A stretch of DNA of 64,000 nt, from the NCBI RefSeq assembly GCF_014653435.1, contig NZ_BNAO01000006.1:144444-208443 (forward strand), given 5' to 3'. Of the stretch, positions 1 through 7,386 are shown piece after piece. Each line of letters begins with the position of its first letter. Position 1 is the stretch's first letter. The notes under the pieces are model-generated. The model saw only the letters and a list, made by a program, of their open reading frames with translations, did not search any database and had not been told where the DNA came from. The stretch is from Alishewanella longhuensis. GTDB taxonomy: Bacteria > Pseudomonadota > Gammaproteobacteria > Enterobacterales > Alteromonadaceae. A program made the position numbers and the translations under genes.

Positions 1-1366
1 CCACGTCCTGATGTGTCCGATCGGCAATATCTGCGCTGATGGTCGCAGATTGCTGTAATTCAGCTACCAGCTTGGCGGTGTCTGCCACTATGCCGTGCGT
101 TTTTAATAAGAATAGATCTAAAGCCCTGGCCAACTGACCGATCTCATCTTTACGATCATTAGTTAAACGTTGCGTCAGATCGCCATCTGATTGTGCGAGC
201 TTATCGACCATCTTGGTAAGCTGCTGTAGCGGTTTAGCTAATTGCCCCGAGAAAAAGGCCAAAATCGCCGTGCCGACGACAGCAATCACCACGCCAAGTA
301 AGACTTGCCAGTTAATACTTTGACTAAAGCCCGCAGCTAAACTGTCATTCAGGGCATTAATCTCCGCCAGCGCCACCGCTGTGGGGAGCTGATACTCCAG
401 CAACCAAGGGGTACCAAAGGCAGTTAACCTTATAGGGACTGATACTCTTAATTGCTCACCGACTTGCAACACCTCGCTTAAGCCACCTTGTACTTTAGTA
501 CGTAACTGTTGCCACTCAGCTTCTGCTAAGGCTTCTCCTACTTGTGCCGGACGCTGTGTGTCCGCCGCGGTATAGCCGTTATGTGAGATTATCCGTAACT
601 CACCCACGCCACTAAACAGTTGCTGGTCAAGTAACTGCAAACGCTGCTGCAAAAATGCCATAGAGATATCAACCCCTGTCATTCCAACAAAGCGTTGTTG
701 TTGGTATAAAGGCGTCACAATAGAGGTCATTAGCGTTGGCACACCTTGCACAGTCCAAACAGCCGGATCAACTACACAAGGCGCTTTACGATCACGCGGA
801 CATAGGTACCACTCACTGCCCCTTAGCCCACGTTCATTCTTAGTTTCATCATATAAACCGGCGGTTTCTACCGGTTGTAAGCCAATTTGCCCTTGTGGAT
901 CACGTGTCCAATACGGGCCAAACTGACCGGCGGCAGTTGAGTGCTGATTGTTACCAATAAAATCATTATCTAGCCCATCTATCGCATTGGGTTCCCATAC
1001 CAGATAGCCACCCAATAATTGTGGATGATTGCGAACTATCGTTTCTACCAGCTTGCTATAATGTTGGCGTTCTAAACCTGCATCCATAGCTAACATGGCA
1101 TTCATGCCATCGGCGATAGCCTCTGCTCTGGTCAGACTTTGATTAATCAACTGCTCAATTTGATCTGCCTGCTGCTGCAACTGCACATTAAGCCTTTGGT
1201 TGACCTGTTCTAAAAACAACTCGCTACCTTGCTGCCGGTTTAAATCAAACAGCTTTTGTGAGTTCCACACCCCAAATACCATACTTAGAATTACTGCTAT
1301 TACTAAGCAACTGGCTGCCACTAAGGCAATTTGGGTACGCATTGACGCTAACTGCAATTTACTCAT
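1..1366 (-). CDS. Methyl-accepting chemotaxis protein, N-terminal part (cut by window edge)
   Basis: Reading in from an ATG at 1366 (Shine-Dalgarno-like AAGAGGTAAGG just upstream), the frame stays open to base 1, so the C-terminal signalling half lies outside the window. The visible ~455 residues show a TM helix at about 9-30, a long periplasmic region of Cache type, a second TM helix at about 352-372 and a HAMP linker after it. The region includes residues such as GGYLVWEPNAIDG and FVGMTGVDIS, which are typical of double-Cache sensors that bind amino acids or other small metabolites. The ligand cannot be told from sequence. It stands alone, divergent from the DMT transporter. Confidence 0.88.
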   Translation of the reverse strand, partial: MSKLQLASMRTQIALVAASCLVIAVILSMVFGVWNSQKLFDLNRQQGSELFLEQVNQRLNVQLQQQADQIEQLINQSLTRAEAIADGMNAMLAMDAGLERQHYSKLVETIVRNHPQLLGGYLVWEPNAIDGLDNDFIGNNQHSTAAGQFGPYWTRDPQGQIGLQPVETAGLYDETKNERGLRGSEWYLCPRDRKAPCVVDPAVWTVQGVPTLMTSIVTPLYQQQRFVGMTGVDISMAFLQQRLQLLDQQLFSGVGELRIISHNGYTAADTQRPAQVGEALAEAEWQQLRTKVQGGLSEVLQVGEQLRVSVPIRLTAFGTPWLLEYQLPTAVALAEINALNDSLAAGFSQSINWQVLLGVVIAVVGTAILAFFSGQLAKPLQQLTKMVDKLAQSDGDLTQRLTNDRKDEIGQLARALDLFLLKTHGIVADTAKLVAELQQSATISADIADRTHQDV

Positions 1367-1524
1367 TCAACCTTACCTCTTAATTGCTTTGTATTCAGTA
1401 TTAGCCTTATTTTCAGTGCTTACCAGTTAGGTACCCGCTAAATGTAAAAAGAATTCCATTTACTACGGCAAGTTAAACTTCCATAGAGTGCGGCGTCACT
1501 TGGCCTTATAATAATATTTTTCTG

Positions 1525-2427
1525 TTGGGATCTATTTTGCCTTTTGAATATCTGGCGTTACTTGCCGCAACTTGCTGGGCCTTTGGTAGTTTATTATCAG
1601 CTCGCGCTGCCACCCATTTAGGTGCCTTTGCCTTTACCCGCTACCGGATGTTGGTTGCTATGCTGCTGTTATGGGCCTTAGCACTTTATAATGGCGGTTG
1701 GCAAAGTCTCTCAAGCAGCAGCATTATGCTACTCACCTTGTCTGGCGCCATTGGTATTTTTATTGGCGACACAGCCCTGTTTGCTGCCATGAATCGGCTT
1801 GGCCCGCGCCGCGCGGGTGTGCTCTTTGCAACTCACGCGCTTTTCTCGGTATTACTCGCTTATTTTTGGTTAGGTGAAACACTCTGGGGCCTTACACTGG
1901 TCGGTAGCAGCTTACTCCTCAGTGGCGTGATGATAGCGATCTTATTTGGTAAACGTCAGGCTGAACAGCATCAATGGGAAAGCCAACAGACAGGTTTAGT
2001 CACCGGTGTAGCGCTGGGCTTATTGGCTGCGTTATGCCAAGCCGTATCAACCCTAATGTTAAAACCACTGATGTTAACCGATATAGACGCTATAGCAGCG
2101 TCAGCGGTGCGGATGAGTACTGGCTTTGTGCTGCATCTGCTGATTTTTTTACTCGGATTTAAAGTTGCCCGTAGCTATTTGCCTTTAACAGGCAGCGTTT
2201 TATTAATGGTGATAATCAATGCCACCTTATCAATGGTATTAGGCATGACCTTTATCCTGCAGGCATTAAAGCACGGCGATGCCGGTATGGTCGCAATGCT
2301 CTCATCGGTAAGCCCAGTATTAGTGCTACCCATGCTTTGGCTGGTCTATAAACGCAGCCCAGCCTGGGGCGCCTGGGTGGGCGCCCTGCTTACAGTACTT
2401 GGTACGGTGTTGATTATCCGCCAGTAA
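1525..2427 (+). CDS. EamA/DMT-family transporter
   Basis: Inner-membrane protein of 300 aa with about ten hydrophobic helices in two homologous halves, the layout of EamA (drug/metabolite transporter) exporters. The C-terminal half carries the usual SSVSPVLVLPMLW helix. The substrate is unknown; family members export amino acids, nucleosides or drugs. No ATG fits the start: translation probably begins at TTG 1525 or at TTG 1537, four codons downstream, and neither has a strong ribosome binding site. A TATAAT at 1507-1512 could be the -10 box, but no good -35 accompanies it. It is monocistronic and converges on the phosphatase gene. Confidence 0.85.
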   Translation: MGSILPFEYLALLAATCWAFGSLLSARAATHLGAFAFTRYRMLVAMLLLWALALYNGGWQSLSSSSIMLLTLSGAIGIFIGDTALFAAMNRLGPRRAGVLFATHALFSVLLAYFWLGETLWGLTLVGSSLLLSGVMIAILFGKRQAEQHQWESQQTGLVTGVALGLLAALCQAVSTLMLKPLMLTDIDAIAASAVRMSTGFVLHLLIFLLGFKVARSYLPLTGSVLLMVIINATLSMVLGMTFILQALKHGDAGMVAMLSSVSPVLVLPMLWLVYKRSPAWGAWVGALLTVLGTVLIIRQ

Positions 2428-2493
2428 GCTGGCCAGAAGCAGACCAGCTTATACTCCTCGTCTTTCAAGATACACGGGGGTTGGCTGGACGTT

Positions 2494-2527
2494 CCTTCGC
2501 TTAGCTGCCACCTTCGCTTAGCTGCCA
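2494..2527. repeat. 17-bp perfect tandem duplication at the 3' end of the PhoX gene
   Basis: CCTTCGCTTAGCTGCCA occurs twice with no spacer (2494-2510 and 2511-2527). The second copy contains the stop codon and last codons of the minus-strand PhoX gene, so the first copy adds a duplicate of the gene end downstream of the stop. This looks like a slippage duplication without effect on the protein. Confidence 0.85.
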
Positions 2528-4500
2528 ATAATGCCGCCATCATCTTTAGTGATAATCACCGTGGCAGAACGCGGGCGCCGGGTGCCCCGGTCGGGCCAGG
2601 TGCTACTAAAGCTGTAAGGACCCGACCCTTCCCCCGGGTGCTGAATATTCACAAACATCGTGCGGCAATCTGGGGTCATTACCACACCGGTCACTTCACA
2701 GCCGATAGGCCCAACTAAGAAACGTTTGATTTGATGCGTCCCTACATCGGCCACCAACATCTGATTATTACCAAAAGCGCCTTCGCGCAGCTGGCCACCT
2801 GACATATCGGTTTGGATCCACAGCAAGCCATTAGGATCAAACCATAAGCCATCAGGCGAAGCATGATGATTTTCTTCAGTAAGCATAAACTGATGCTGCG
2901 GCGTATAAGTATAGGCCTCACCACTTAACAGAAAAATATCCCAGTCAAAACGTGTTATCGAAGCTTCGCGCCAGCGGATAATATGACCCTGGGTATTACT
3001 CGAACGTGGATTAGCGGGGTTTAACTGCGAATTGTGCCGGCGACTGTTATTGGTCAACGTAAAGTACACTTCACCCGTTTCAGGGTGCACGGCACCCCAC
3101 TCAGGCCGATCCATTTTGGTTGCACCGGCAATATCTGCGGCCAGCCGAGTGTTAAGTAACACATCGGCCTGATCAGTAAACTCTACTTTGGCCGCCACCA
3201 CTTTGGCTTTAAAATCGGCGTTATTAATATCAAGCGGCAACCACTCGCCACTGCCATCATCATTAAAGCGCGCGGCGTAAAGGGTGCCACTATCCAGCAA
3301 ATGTGGGCCGGCGCTGGCCGGATCATACAACTCTGCACTAACAAACTTATAGATATACTCAAAACGTGAATCATCACCAGAATAGGCGACCAAAGGTTTA
3401 CCCACTTCCGCCTTGGCGAAAATTATCCCCTCATGGGCGAAACGCCCCATTGCCGTATGTTTTACCGGTGTGCTTTGCGGATTAAAGGGGTCAATTTCCA
3501 CTATCCAACCAAAGGTATTGGGTTCGTTACGGAAATCTGCGGTGGCAGTATCAGCAACACTTGAAGCATCAAAGCGTTGTAATACTGCATCCTCGCGGGC
3601 TGCCGTTTCCCAATACATGATGCTATGTTCATCAGAGACACTGTAGCGACGGTGCTCACGCGGCATGCGGCTATCACGATTGACGAACAGCAGCGCCCAG
3701 TTTTCTTCGCAGGTTAAATACGTGCCCCAGGGCGTGACACCGTGCGCACAATTATTTAAAGTCCCTCGAGTCGCAACACCCTCTGGGCTGTACTGCGTTT
3801 GTACTTTAGCATTACCACGCACTGGGCCGGTTAACTCCATCGGCGTCATACCGGTGATCCGCCGATTGTATTGGCTCTCTTGCACTAACTGCCACTGACC
3901 ATCAGGCTGTTTTTTAATATGCGCTACACTAACACCATGCGCCGCCAGCTCTTTATGCACCTGTGCTGCCAGACGGGGTAAAATCTCTTCAACAGCGCCA
4001 TGTAAAATCTTTGGATCGCAGTATTCATGGTTCATTACCAGCAAACCTTCTTCGGAATTCTGGCCACCCTGCTTTACATCCATTGGGAAAAAGTGCATGC
4101 CATCATGGTGCGAGCCCATTTGCATCGCTTGCTCGGCTGCGGTGTTACTGCCGTCGCCTTTATAGGGCGCGGCATTAGGTAATAGAGGCGTGCCCCAGGG
4201 TAAAAACGGCTTGGCACTGTAGCCTGCGGGTACTGTTACCGTATCAAAACGGTTGGTCGAAATGGCTTCAAAGCCTAACAAGCCTTTTTGCACCGCCGCA
4301 CTGACTGCCGTCACTTTGCTATCACAGCCGGTTAGACTGGTACCAATAAAACTGCCTACCGCCAGTGCCACAGCGCCTTGTAAAAAGCGCCGGCGATTCA
4401 AACGATTGTCTAATACTTGTTGAAACTCAGGATTGGCTGAAAAATTTGCCTGTGGCTCAATGCCAGAAATATCGAATTGCGTTACTGTATGCTTTGCCAT
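2518..4500 (-). CDS. PhoX family (DUF839) Tat-exported phosphatase
   Basis: The protein is about 660 aa. It has a twin-arginine signal, NRRRFLQGAVALAVGSF, followed by LTGC, so it is exported folded and may be lipidated. The mature part matches PhoX-type alkaline phosphatases, which are Ca/Fe beta-propeller enzymes hydrolysing phosphate esters. Visible landmarks are an HHDGMHFFP segment, NHEY, CAHGVTPWGTYLTCEENW, HTAMGRFAHEG and the C-terminal VNIQHPGEGS. I prefer ATG 4500, preceded by GGTGG at a suitable distance, over the GTG at 4512. It is monocistronic. No convincing Pho box was seen upstream, so phosphate control is not shown. Substrate range is inferred from the family only. Confidence 0.88.
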   Translation of the reverse strand: MAKHTVTQFDISGIEPQANFSANPEFQQVLDNRLNRRRFLQGAVALAVGSFIGTSLTGCDSKVTAVSAAVQKGLLGFEAISTNRFDTVTVPAGYSAKPFLPWGTPLLPNAAPYKGDGSNTAAEQAMQMGSHHDGMHFFPMDVKQGGQNSEEGLLVMNHEYCDPKILHGAVEEILPRLAAQVHKELAAHGVSVAHIKKQPDGQWQLVQESQYNRRITGMTPMELTGPVRGNAKVQTQYSPEGVATRGTLNNCAHGVTPWGTYLTCEENWALLFVNRDSRMPREHRRYSVSDEHSIMYWETAAREDAVLQRFDASSVADTATADFRNEPNTFGWIVEIDPFNPQSTPVKHTAMGRFAHEGIIFAKAEVGKPLVAYSGDDSRFEYIYKFVSAELYDPASAGPHLLDSGTLYAARFNDDGSGEWLPLDINNADFKAKVVAAKVEFTDQADVLLNTRLAADIAGATKMDRPEWGAVHPETGEVYFTLTNNSRRHNSQLNPANPRSSNTQGHIIRWREASITRFDWDIFLLSGEAYTYTPQHQFMLTEENHHASPDGLWFDPNGLLWIQTDMSGGQLREGAFGNNQMLVADVGTHQIKRFLVGPIGCEVTGVVMTPDCRTMFVNIQHPGEGSGPYSFSSTWPDRGTRRPRSATVIITKDDGGIIGS

Positions 4501-4673
4501 TTTTGTCGCCACCGTCAGAAAAATACTGCCTAGCTTGCCAGTTGCTCTTTGCAGTTTTATGACGAAAACCGGAAAAACATAGAGAAAGACGAGTTTTGCC
4601 GATTAACGGCAATAGCATCACGCGCCTATGCTCTGATATAGTGCGGTATCTATGGCAATAAAAGGGCAAAAAG

Positions 4674-5141
4674 ATGCAATGGCAGGTGCTCACCTTTAAT
4701 GAGTTAGATACCCTAACACTTTATTCACTGTTACAACTGCGGGTAGATGTGTTTGTTGTTGAGCAAAACTGCCCCTATCCGGAGTTGGATGACAAAGATT
4801 TACATCCACAAACCCGCCACATTATTTTAAAAAAAGGCGATAAAGTGATTGCTTACTCTAGAGTATTGGCGCCCGATGTCAGCTTTGCTGGCTTTCCTGG
4901 TATTGGCCGGATCTGTATTTCACAAACGGCACGGCGCTTGGGTTTAGGTAAGATTCTGGTAGAAAAAACCCTGGCAGAAACTGCAGCCTTATGGCCAAAG
5001 ACAGATATTCATATCTCGGCCCAATGTTATTTACAGCGCTTTTATCAGGATTTGGGCTTTATAGCCGCCAGTGAGCCTTATTTAGAGGACGATATTCCGC
5101 ATTTAAAAATGATTAAGGCAGCAGACCCCACTGCCTTATAA
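4674..5141 (+). CDS. elaA: ElaA-type GNAT N-acetyltransferase
   Basis: A 155-aa single-domain acetyltransferase. The N-terminal LRVDVFVVEQNCPYPELD is diagnostic of the ElaA subfamily. The acetyl-CoA binding loop appears as RRLGLGKILVEK (R/QxxGxG/A). The C-terminal AQCYLQRFYQDLGF is the conserved motif B region. It probably acts in the cytoplasm; the acceptor substrate of ElaA proteins is not established. ATG 4674 is preceded by AAGGGC. It is divergent from the PhoX gene and convergent with the DUF4198 gene, so it is a single-gene unit. Confidence 0.9.
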   Translation: MQWQVLTFNELDTLTLYSLLQLRVDVFVVEQNCPYPELDDKDLHPQTRHIILKKGDKVIAYSRVLAPDVSFAGFPGIGRICISQTARRLGLGKILVEKTLAETAALWPKTDIHISAQCYLQRFYQDLGFIAASEPYLEDDIPHLKMIKAADPTAL

Positions 5142-5166
5142 TTTTGCTAATAATGCAAGCCGAGCG

Positions 5167-5201
5167 CTGACAACAGGCGATGTATCACAGCCTGCTGTCA
5201 G
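5167..5201. terminator. Inverted repeat between convergent elaA and DUF4198 genes
   Basis: CTGACAACAGGC (5167-5178) pairs with GCCTGCTGTCAG (5190-5201), 11 of 12 pairs, loop 11 nt. No strong T-run follows on either strand, so it is only a possible bidirectional terminator or mRNA 3'-end structure. Confidence 0.45.
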
Positions 5202-5208
5202 GGTGATA

Positions 5209-6006
5209 TTAAGGCAAACCCACTTCAAAAGTTAGCGTTAATGAGGCCCGCTCGGCATCAGCCAATTCTGTTTTCGTATTGGCCTGATAGCCTGCCTCAA
5301 GTAAGTAACGACCGGCATGCTCAGGGGTAAACTGCAACTTGCCCTCAGCATCTGTCTCAACAGTAACGCGGCCGGCATTGTTGCGGTATAGTTCGGCTTC
5401 GCGCGATAGCTCAACTTTAACACCAGCTGCCGGCTTACCATCAATCAGCAACTGCCACTGGATCTCGTCTTCGGCTACATAATCCGCCGGATGAGTCACA
5501 AAATTAACCTCAAAACCTTCACCACTTGGGGTGATAGCCGTGCGGTTAGGCGCCTTTACCGTAACCACCGCCAGCGCTTTGCTTTGGCCACGACTGGTCG
5601 TTACCTTAGTCGCCCCCGCTGGTAGCTGACTGGCAGCGGCTTGTTTATCCGCCATAATACGTTTACGCTCACCATTCACTTCAAACATCGTGAAGTAACG
5701 GGGCGCGCCACCGTTTTCAATTAAATAGGTGCCTTCGGCGACTAATTGATGATCGGCCTGCGACTTACGCTTGCCCTGATAGCTTTGTGCAAACTTATGG
5801 CGGCTACCATCAGGAAACACTATGCTCAGGTTGTCAGGCGACACGCCTTTATCCGGCACAAAGGTCATATTGGCGGCAGAGATATCCACGGAGATCCAGG
5901 TATCATCACCGGACAATACAAAGTGGCTGGGCATCACCCACAAGGTATGTGCGAACACTGCTTGACTAGAAACGGCCAATAAGGCGGCAAGTAGAAGCTT
6001 TTTCAT
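5209..6006 (-). CDS. DUF4198 periplasmic protein, last gene of Fur-box operon
   Basis: A 265-aa secreted protein. A clean signal peptide (MKKLLLAALLAVSSQAVFA) is followed directly by HTLW, so the mature protein would begin with histidine, as is common in DUF4198 proteins and in periplasmic copper binders. The rest is beta-rich: a first domain with DKGVSPDNLSIVFPDG and a C-terminal Ig-like carboxypeptidase-regulatory-type domain (about 170-265). ATG 6006 has AAGGAAAG upstream. It lies 34 bp after the DUF2271 gene in a three-gene unit with the PepSY protein. Role: probably metal-linked (iron or copper) envelope function; this is inference from context and the N-terminal His. Confidence 0.85.
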   Translation of the reverse strand: MKKLLLAALLAVSSQAVFAHTLWVMPSHFVLSGDDTWISVDISAANMTFVPDKGVSPDNLSIVFPDGSRHKFAQSYQGKRKSQADHQLVAEGTYLIENGGAPRYFTMFEVNGERKRIMADKQAAASQLPAGATKVTTSRGQSKALAVVTVKAPNRTAITPSGEGFEVNFVTHPADYVAEDEIQWQLLIDGKPAAGVKVELSREAELYRNNAGRVTVETDAEGKLQFTPEHAGRYLLEAGYQANTKTELADAERASLTLTFEVGLP

Positions 6007-6040
6007 TAAATCTTTCCTTTTTATTTAATCACTTAAATGT

Positions 6041-6532
6041 CTATTTAATAATAAAGAGCAGCTCATCCAACTCTTCGGCCGCGGCCGCAATAAGCAGATA
6101 AGGTGTGCCATCGAGCTGAAAATCAATTTTCTGCAAGCTACGACCACCTTGCTCGCGTGATGCCTCAACATATAGGGTATAGCGACCTGCGGCTAAGGCG
6201 TTACCTTGATCATCTTTCCCATCCCAGGTTAAGCGATGCTTACCCGGTGTGCGGGTTGCGCCGGTCATCGCATCCACTAAAGCAGGCTCGCTACGGCCAA
6301 TCTTGCGCCAAAAACGACGAATGTCTTTTAGCCAGTCCGGTTCTTTGCGCCACAGCGCAATCAACTTCACCGATTGTTGTTCCGCATTTTCCACCCAAAC
6401 GGCCACGTAAGGCCGGTAGTATTGGGCAGTTTCAATTTCCGGAATTTGTAGCGTTATTTCAGCTTCTGTTGCCTGTAGTGGACTAAAAGCGAATAAAGCT
6501 GCGCTAACTAAACTTATGCTGATCCGTTTCAA
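6041..6532 (-). CDS. DUF2271 periplasmic protein
   Basis: A secreted protein of about 163 aa. I place the start at TTG 6532, because GGGGAGA sits at the right distance in front of it and the product then begins with a good signal peptide (LKRISISLVSAALFAFSPLQA). An in-frame GTG at 6547 is the alternative. The domain is DUF2271, with a FlgD-like Ig fold near the C-terminus (HRLTWDGKDDQGNALAAGRY). No catalytic residues are evident. It is translated between the PepSY and DUF4198 genes, a combination that recurs next to TonB receptors in gammaproteobacteria, which suggests a part in iron or heme handling. Confidence 0.83.
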   Translation of the reverse strand: MKRISISLVSAALFAFSPLQATEAEITLQIPEIETAQYYRPYVAVWVENAEQQSVKLIALWRKEPDWLKDIRRFWRKIGRSEPALVDAMTGATRTPGKHRLTWDGKDDQGNALAAGRYTLYVEASREQGGRSLQKIDFQLDGTPYLLIAAAAEELDELLFIIK

Positions 6533-6555
6533 CGTAATTCTCCCCACGTACGTAT

Positions 6556-7185
6556 TTAGTGCAGCGATATCAGGTAGGCCAATATCGCCATCATGCCGCC
6601 GCTCACGGCTAACGCATTGCCAACAGACTTTTTCGAGGGCATTTTTAGCAGCAAATAAAAGCCTGTTATCGCGAAGACCAAACAGGCGATGGCGGTAATG
6701 TCAATTAACCACTTCCATAACAAACCTGCGTCACGCCCTTTATGTAGATCATTTGCTAATGCCAGATAACCACTAAACTGTTGTTCCAGTTCAATTTCCA
6801 CACTACTAAAATCCACTAGCGCGACAGCGTAACCCGCAGGCCTTTTAAAGCTTAATTCCAGCGTTTGCTCGTCATCCTCAAACCGTGGCTGCCAACTAAC
6901 GGCTTTTACGCCCTGCTGTTGCAACCAGCTAGCCAAGGCGGCGGCATAATCTGCCTGCTCTGCTGCTGCAGGCCAGGCCTGAAAGGCATCTGGCAGAGTC
7001 AATACCGTTAAACTTTGCTGAGCGCCCAGCTTACTTTGCCAAGTAGGATGATTCAGGGTGATGCCTGTTACTGAAAAAAACACTAACAATATCAATACCC
7101 ACATTGCACTATAGGTATGTAATGCCCGCATAAAGCGACCTATCGCAGCGGTCCTTTTTTTTGTTGCATTACTTTTATACTTCAT
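6556..7185 (-). CDS. PepSY-associated TM domain protein
   Basis: A 209-aa inner-membrane protein. It has an N-terminal TM helix beginning near HTYSAMWVLILLVFF, a periplasmic PepSY-like region of roughly 110 aa, and two more C-terminal helices around FAITGFYLLL and MMAILAYLISLH. The conserved LHTYSAMW and NDLHKGRDAGLLWKW histidine-bearing segments are typical of PepSY_TM-like proteins, some of which relate to ferric reduction or heme. It is the first gene of the PepSY-DUF2271-DUF4198 unit and lies behind two Fur-like boxes, so iron repression is likely. Confidence 0.85.
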   Translation of the reverse strand: MKYKSNATKKRTAAIGRFMRALHTYSAMWVLILLVFFSVTGITLNHPTWQSKLGAQQSLTVLTLPDAFQAWPAAAEQADYAAALASWLQQQGVKAVSWQPRFEDDEQTLELSFKRPAGYAVALVDFSSVEIELEQQFSGYLALANDLHKGRDAGLLWKWLIDITAIACLVFAITGFYLLLKMPSKKSVGNALAVSGGMMAILAYLISLH

Positions 7186-7288
7186 GGTTAAACTTTACCT
7201 ATCCGTTGCATCAGGGCGATCGGTCAAACTGTTTTGATTTTGGGATGCACTAAAGCTTTAGCCTAAAAGCGCATCCCGTTTTAGAGTC

Positions 7289-7307
7289 GTGAATGATAAT
7301 CATTTTT
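7289..7307. promoter_or_regulatory. Fur box 1 upstream of the PepSY operon
   Basis: The 19 bases from 7289 match the classical Fur consensus GATAATGATAATCATTATC at 15 of 19 positions, with an exact GATAATCATT core. It is about 105 bp upstream of the PepSY start codon. Confidence 0.75.
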
Positions 7308-7323
7308 ATTTTTAAGATCAATC

Positions 7324-7342
7324 AATACTGATAACCATTATC
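7324..7342. promoter_or_regulatory. Fur box 2 upstream of the PepSY operon
   Basis: A second 19-mer matches the Fur consensus at 16 of 19 positions (ends in CCATTATC). Its start is 35 bp from the start of box 1, about three helical turns, so two Fur dimers could bind cooperatively. The only gene start nearby is the PepSY gene. Confidence 0.75.
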
Positions 7343-7386
7343 ACTAAGAATGATATGTAGAAGATGACTGCACGCCTCTGCCAAGC

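Noticed and set aside
4513..4673. Possible Pho box before the PhoX gene
   Set aside because: No pair of CTGTCAT-like direct repeats with the required spacing is present.
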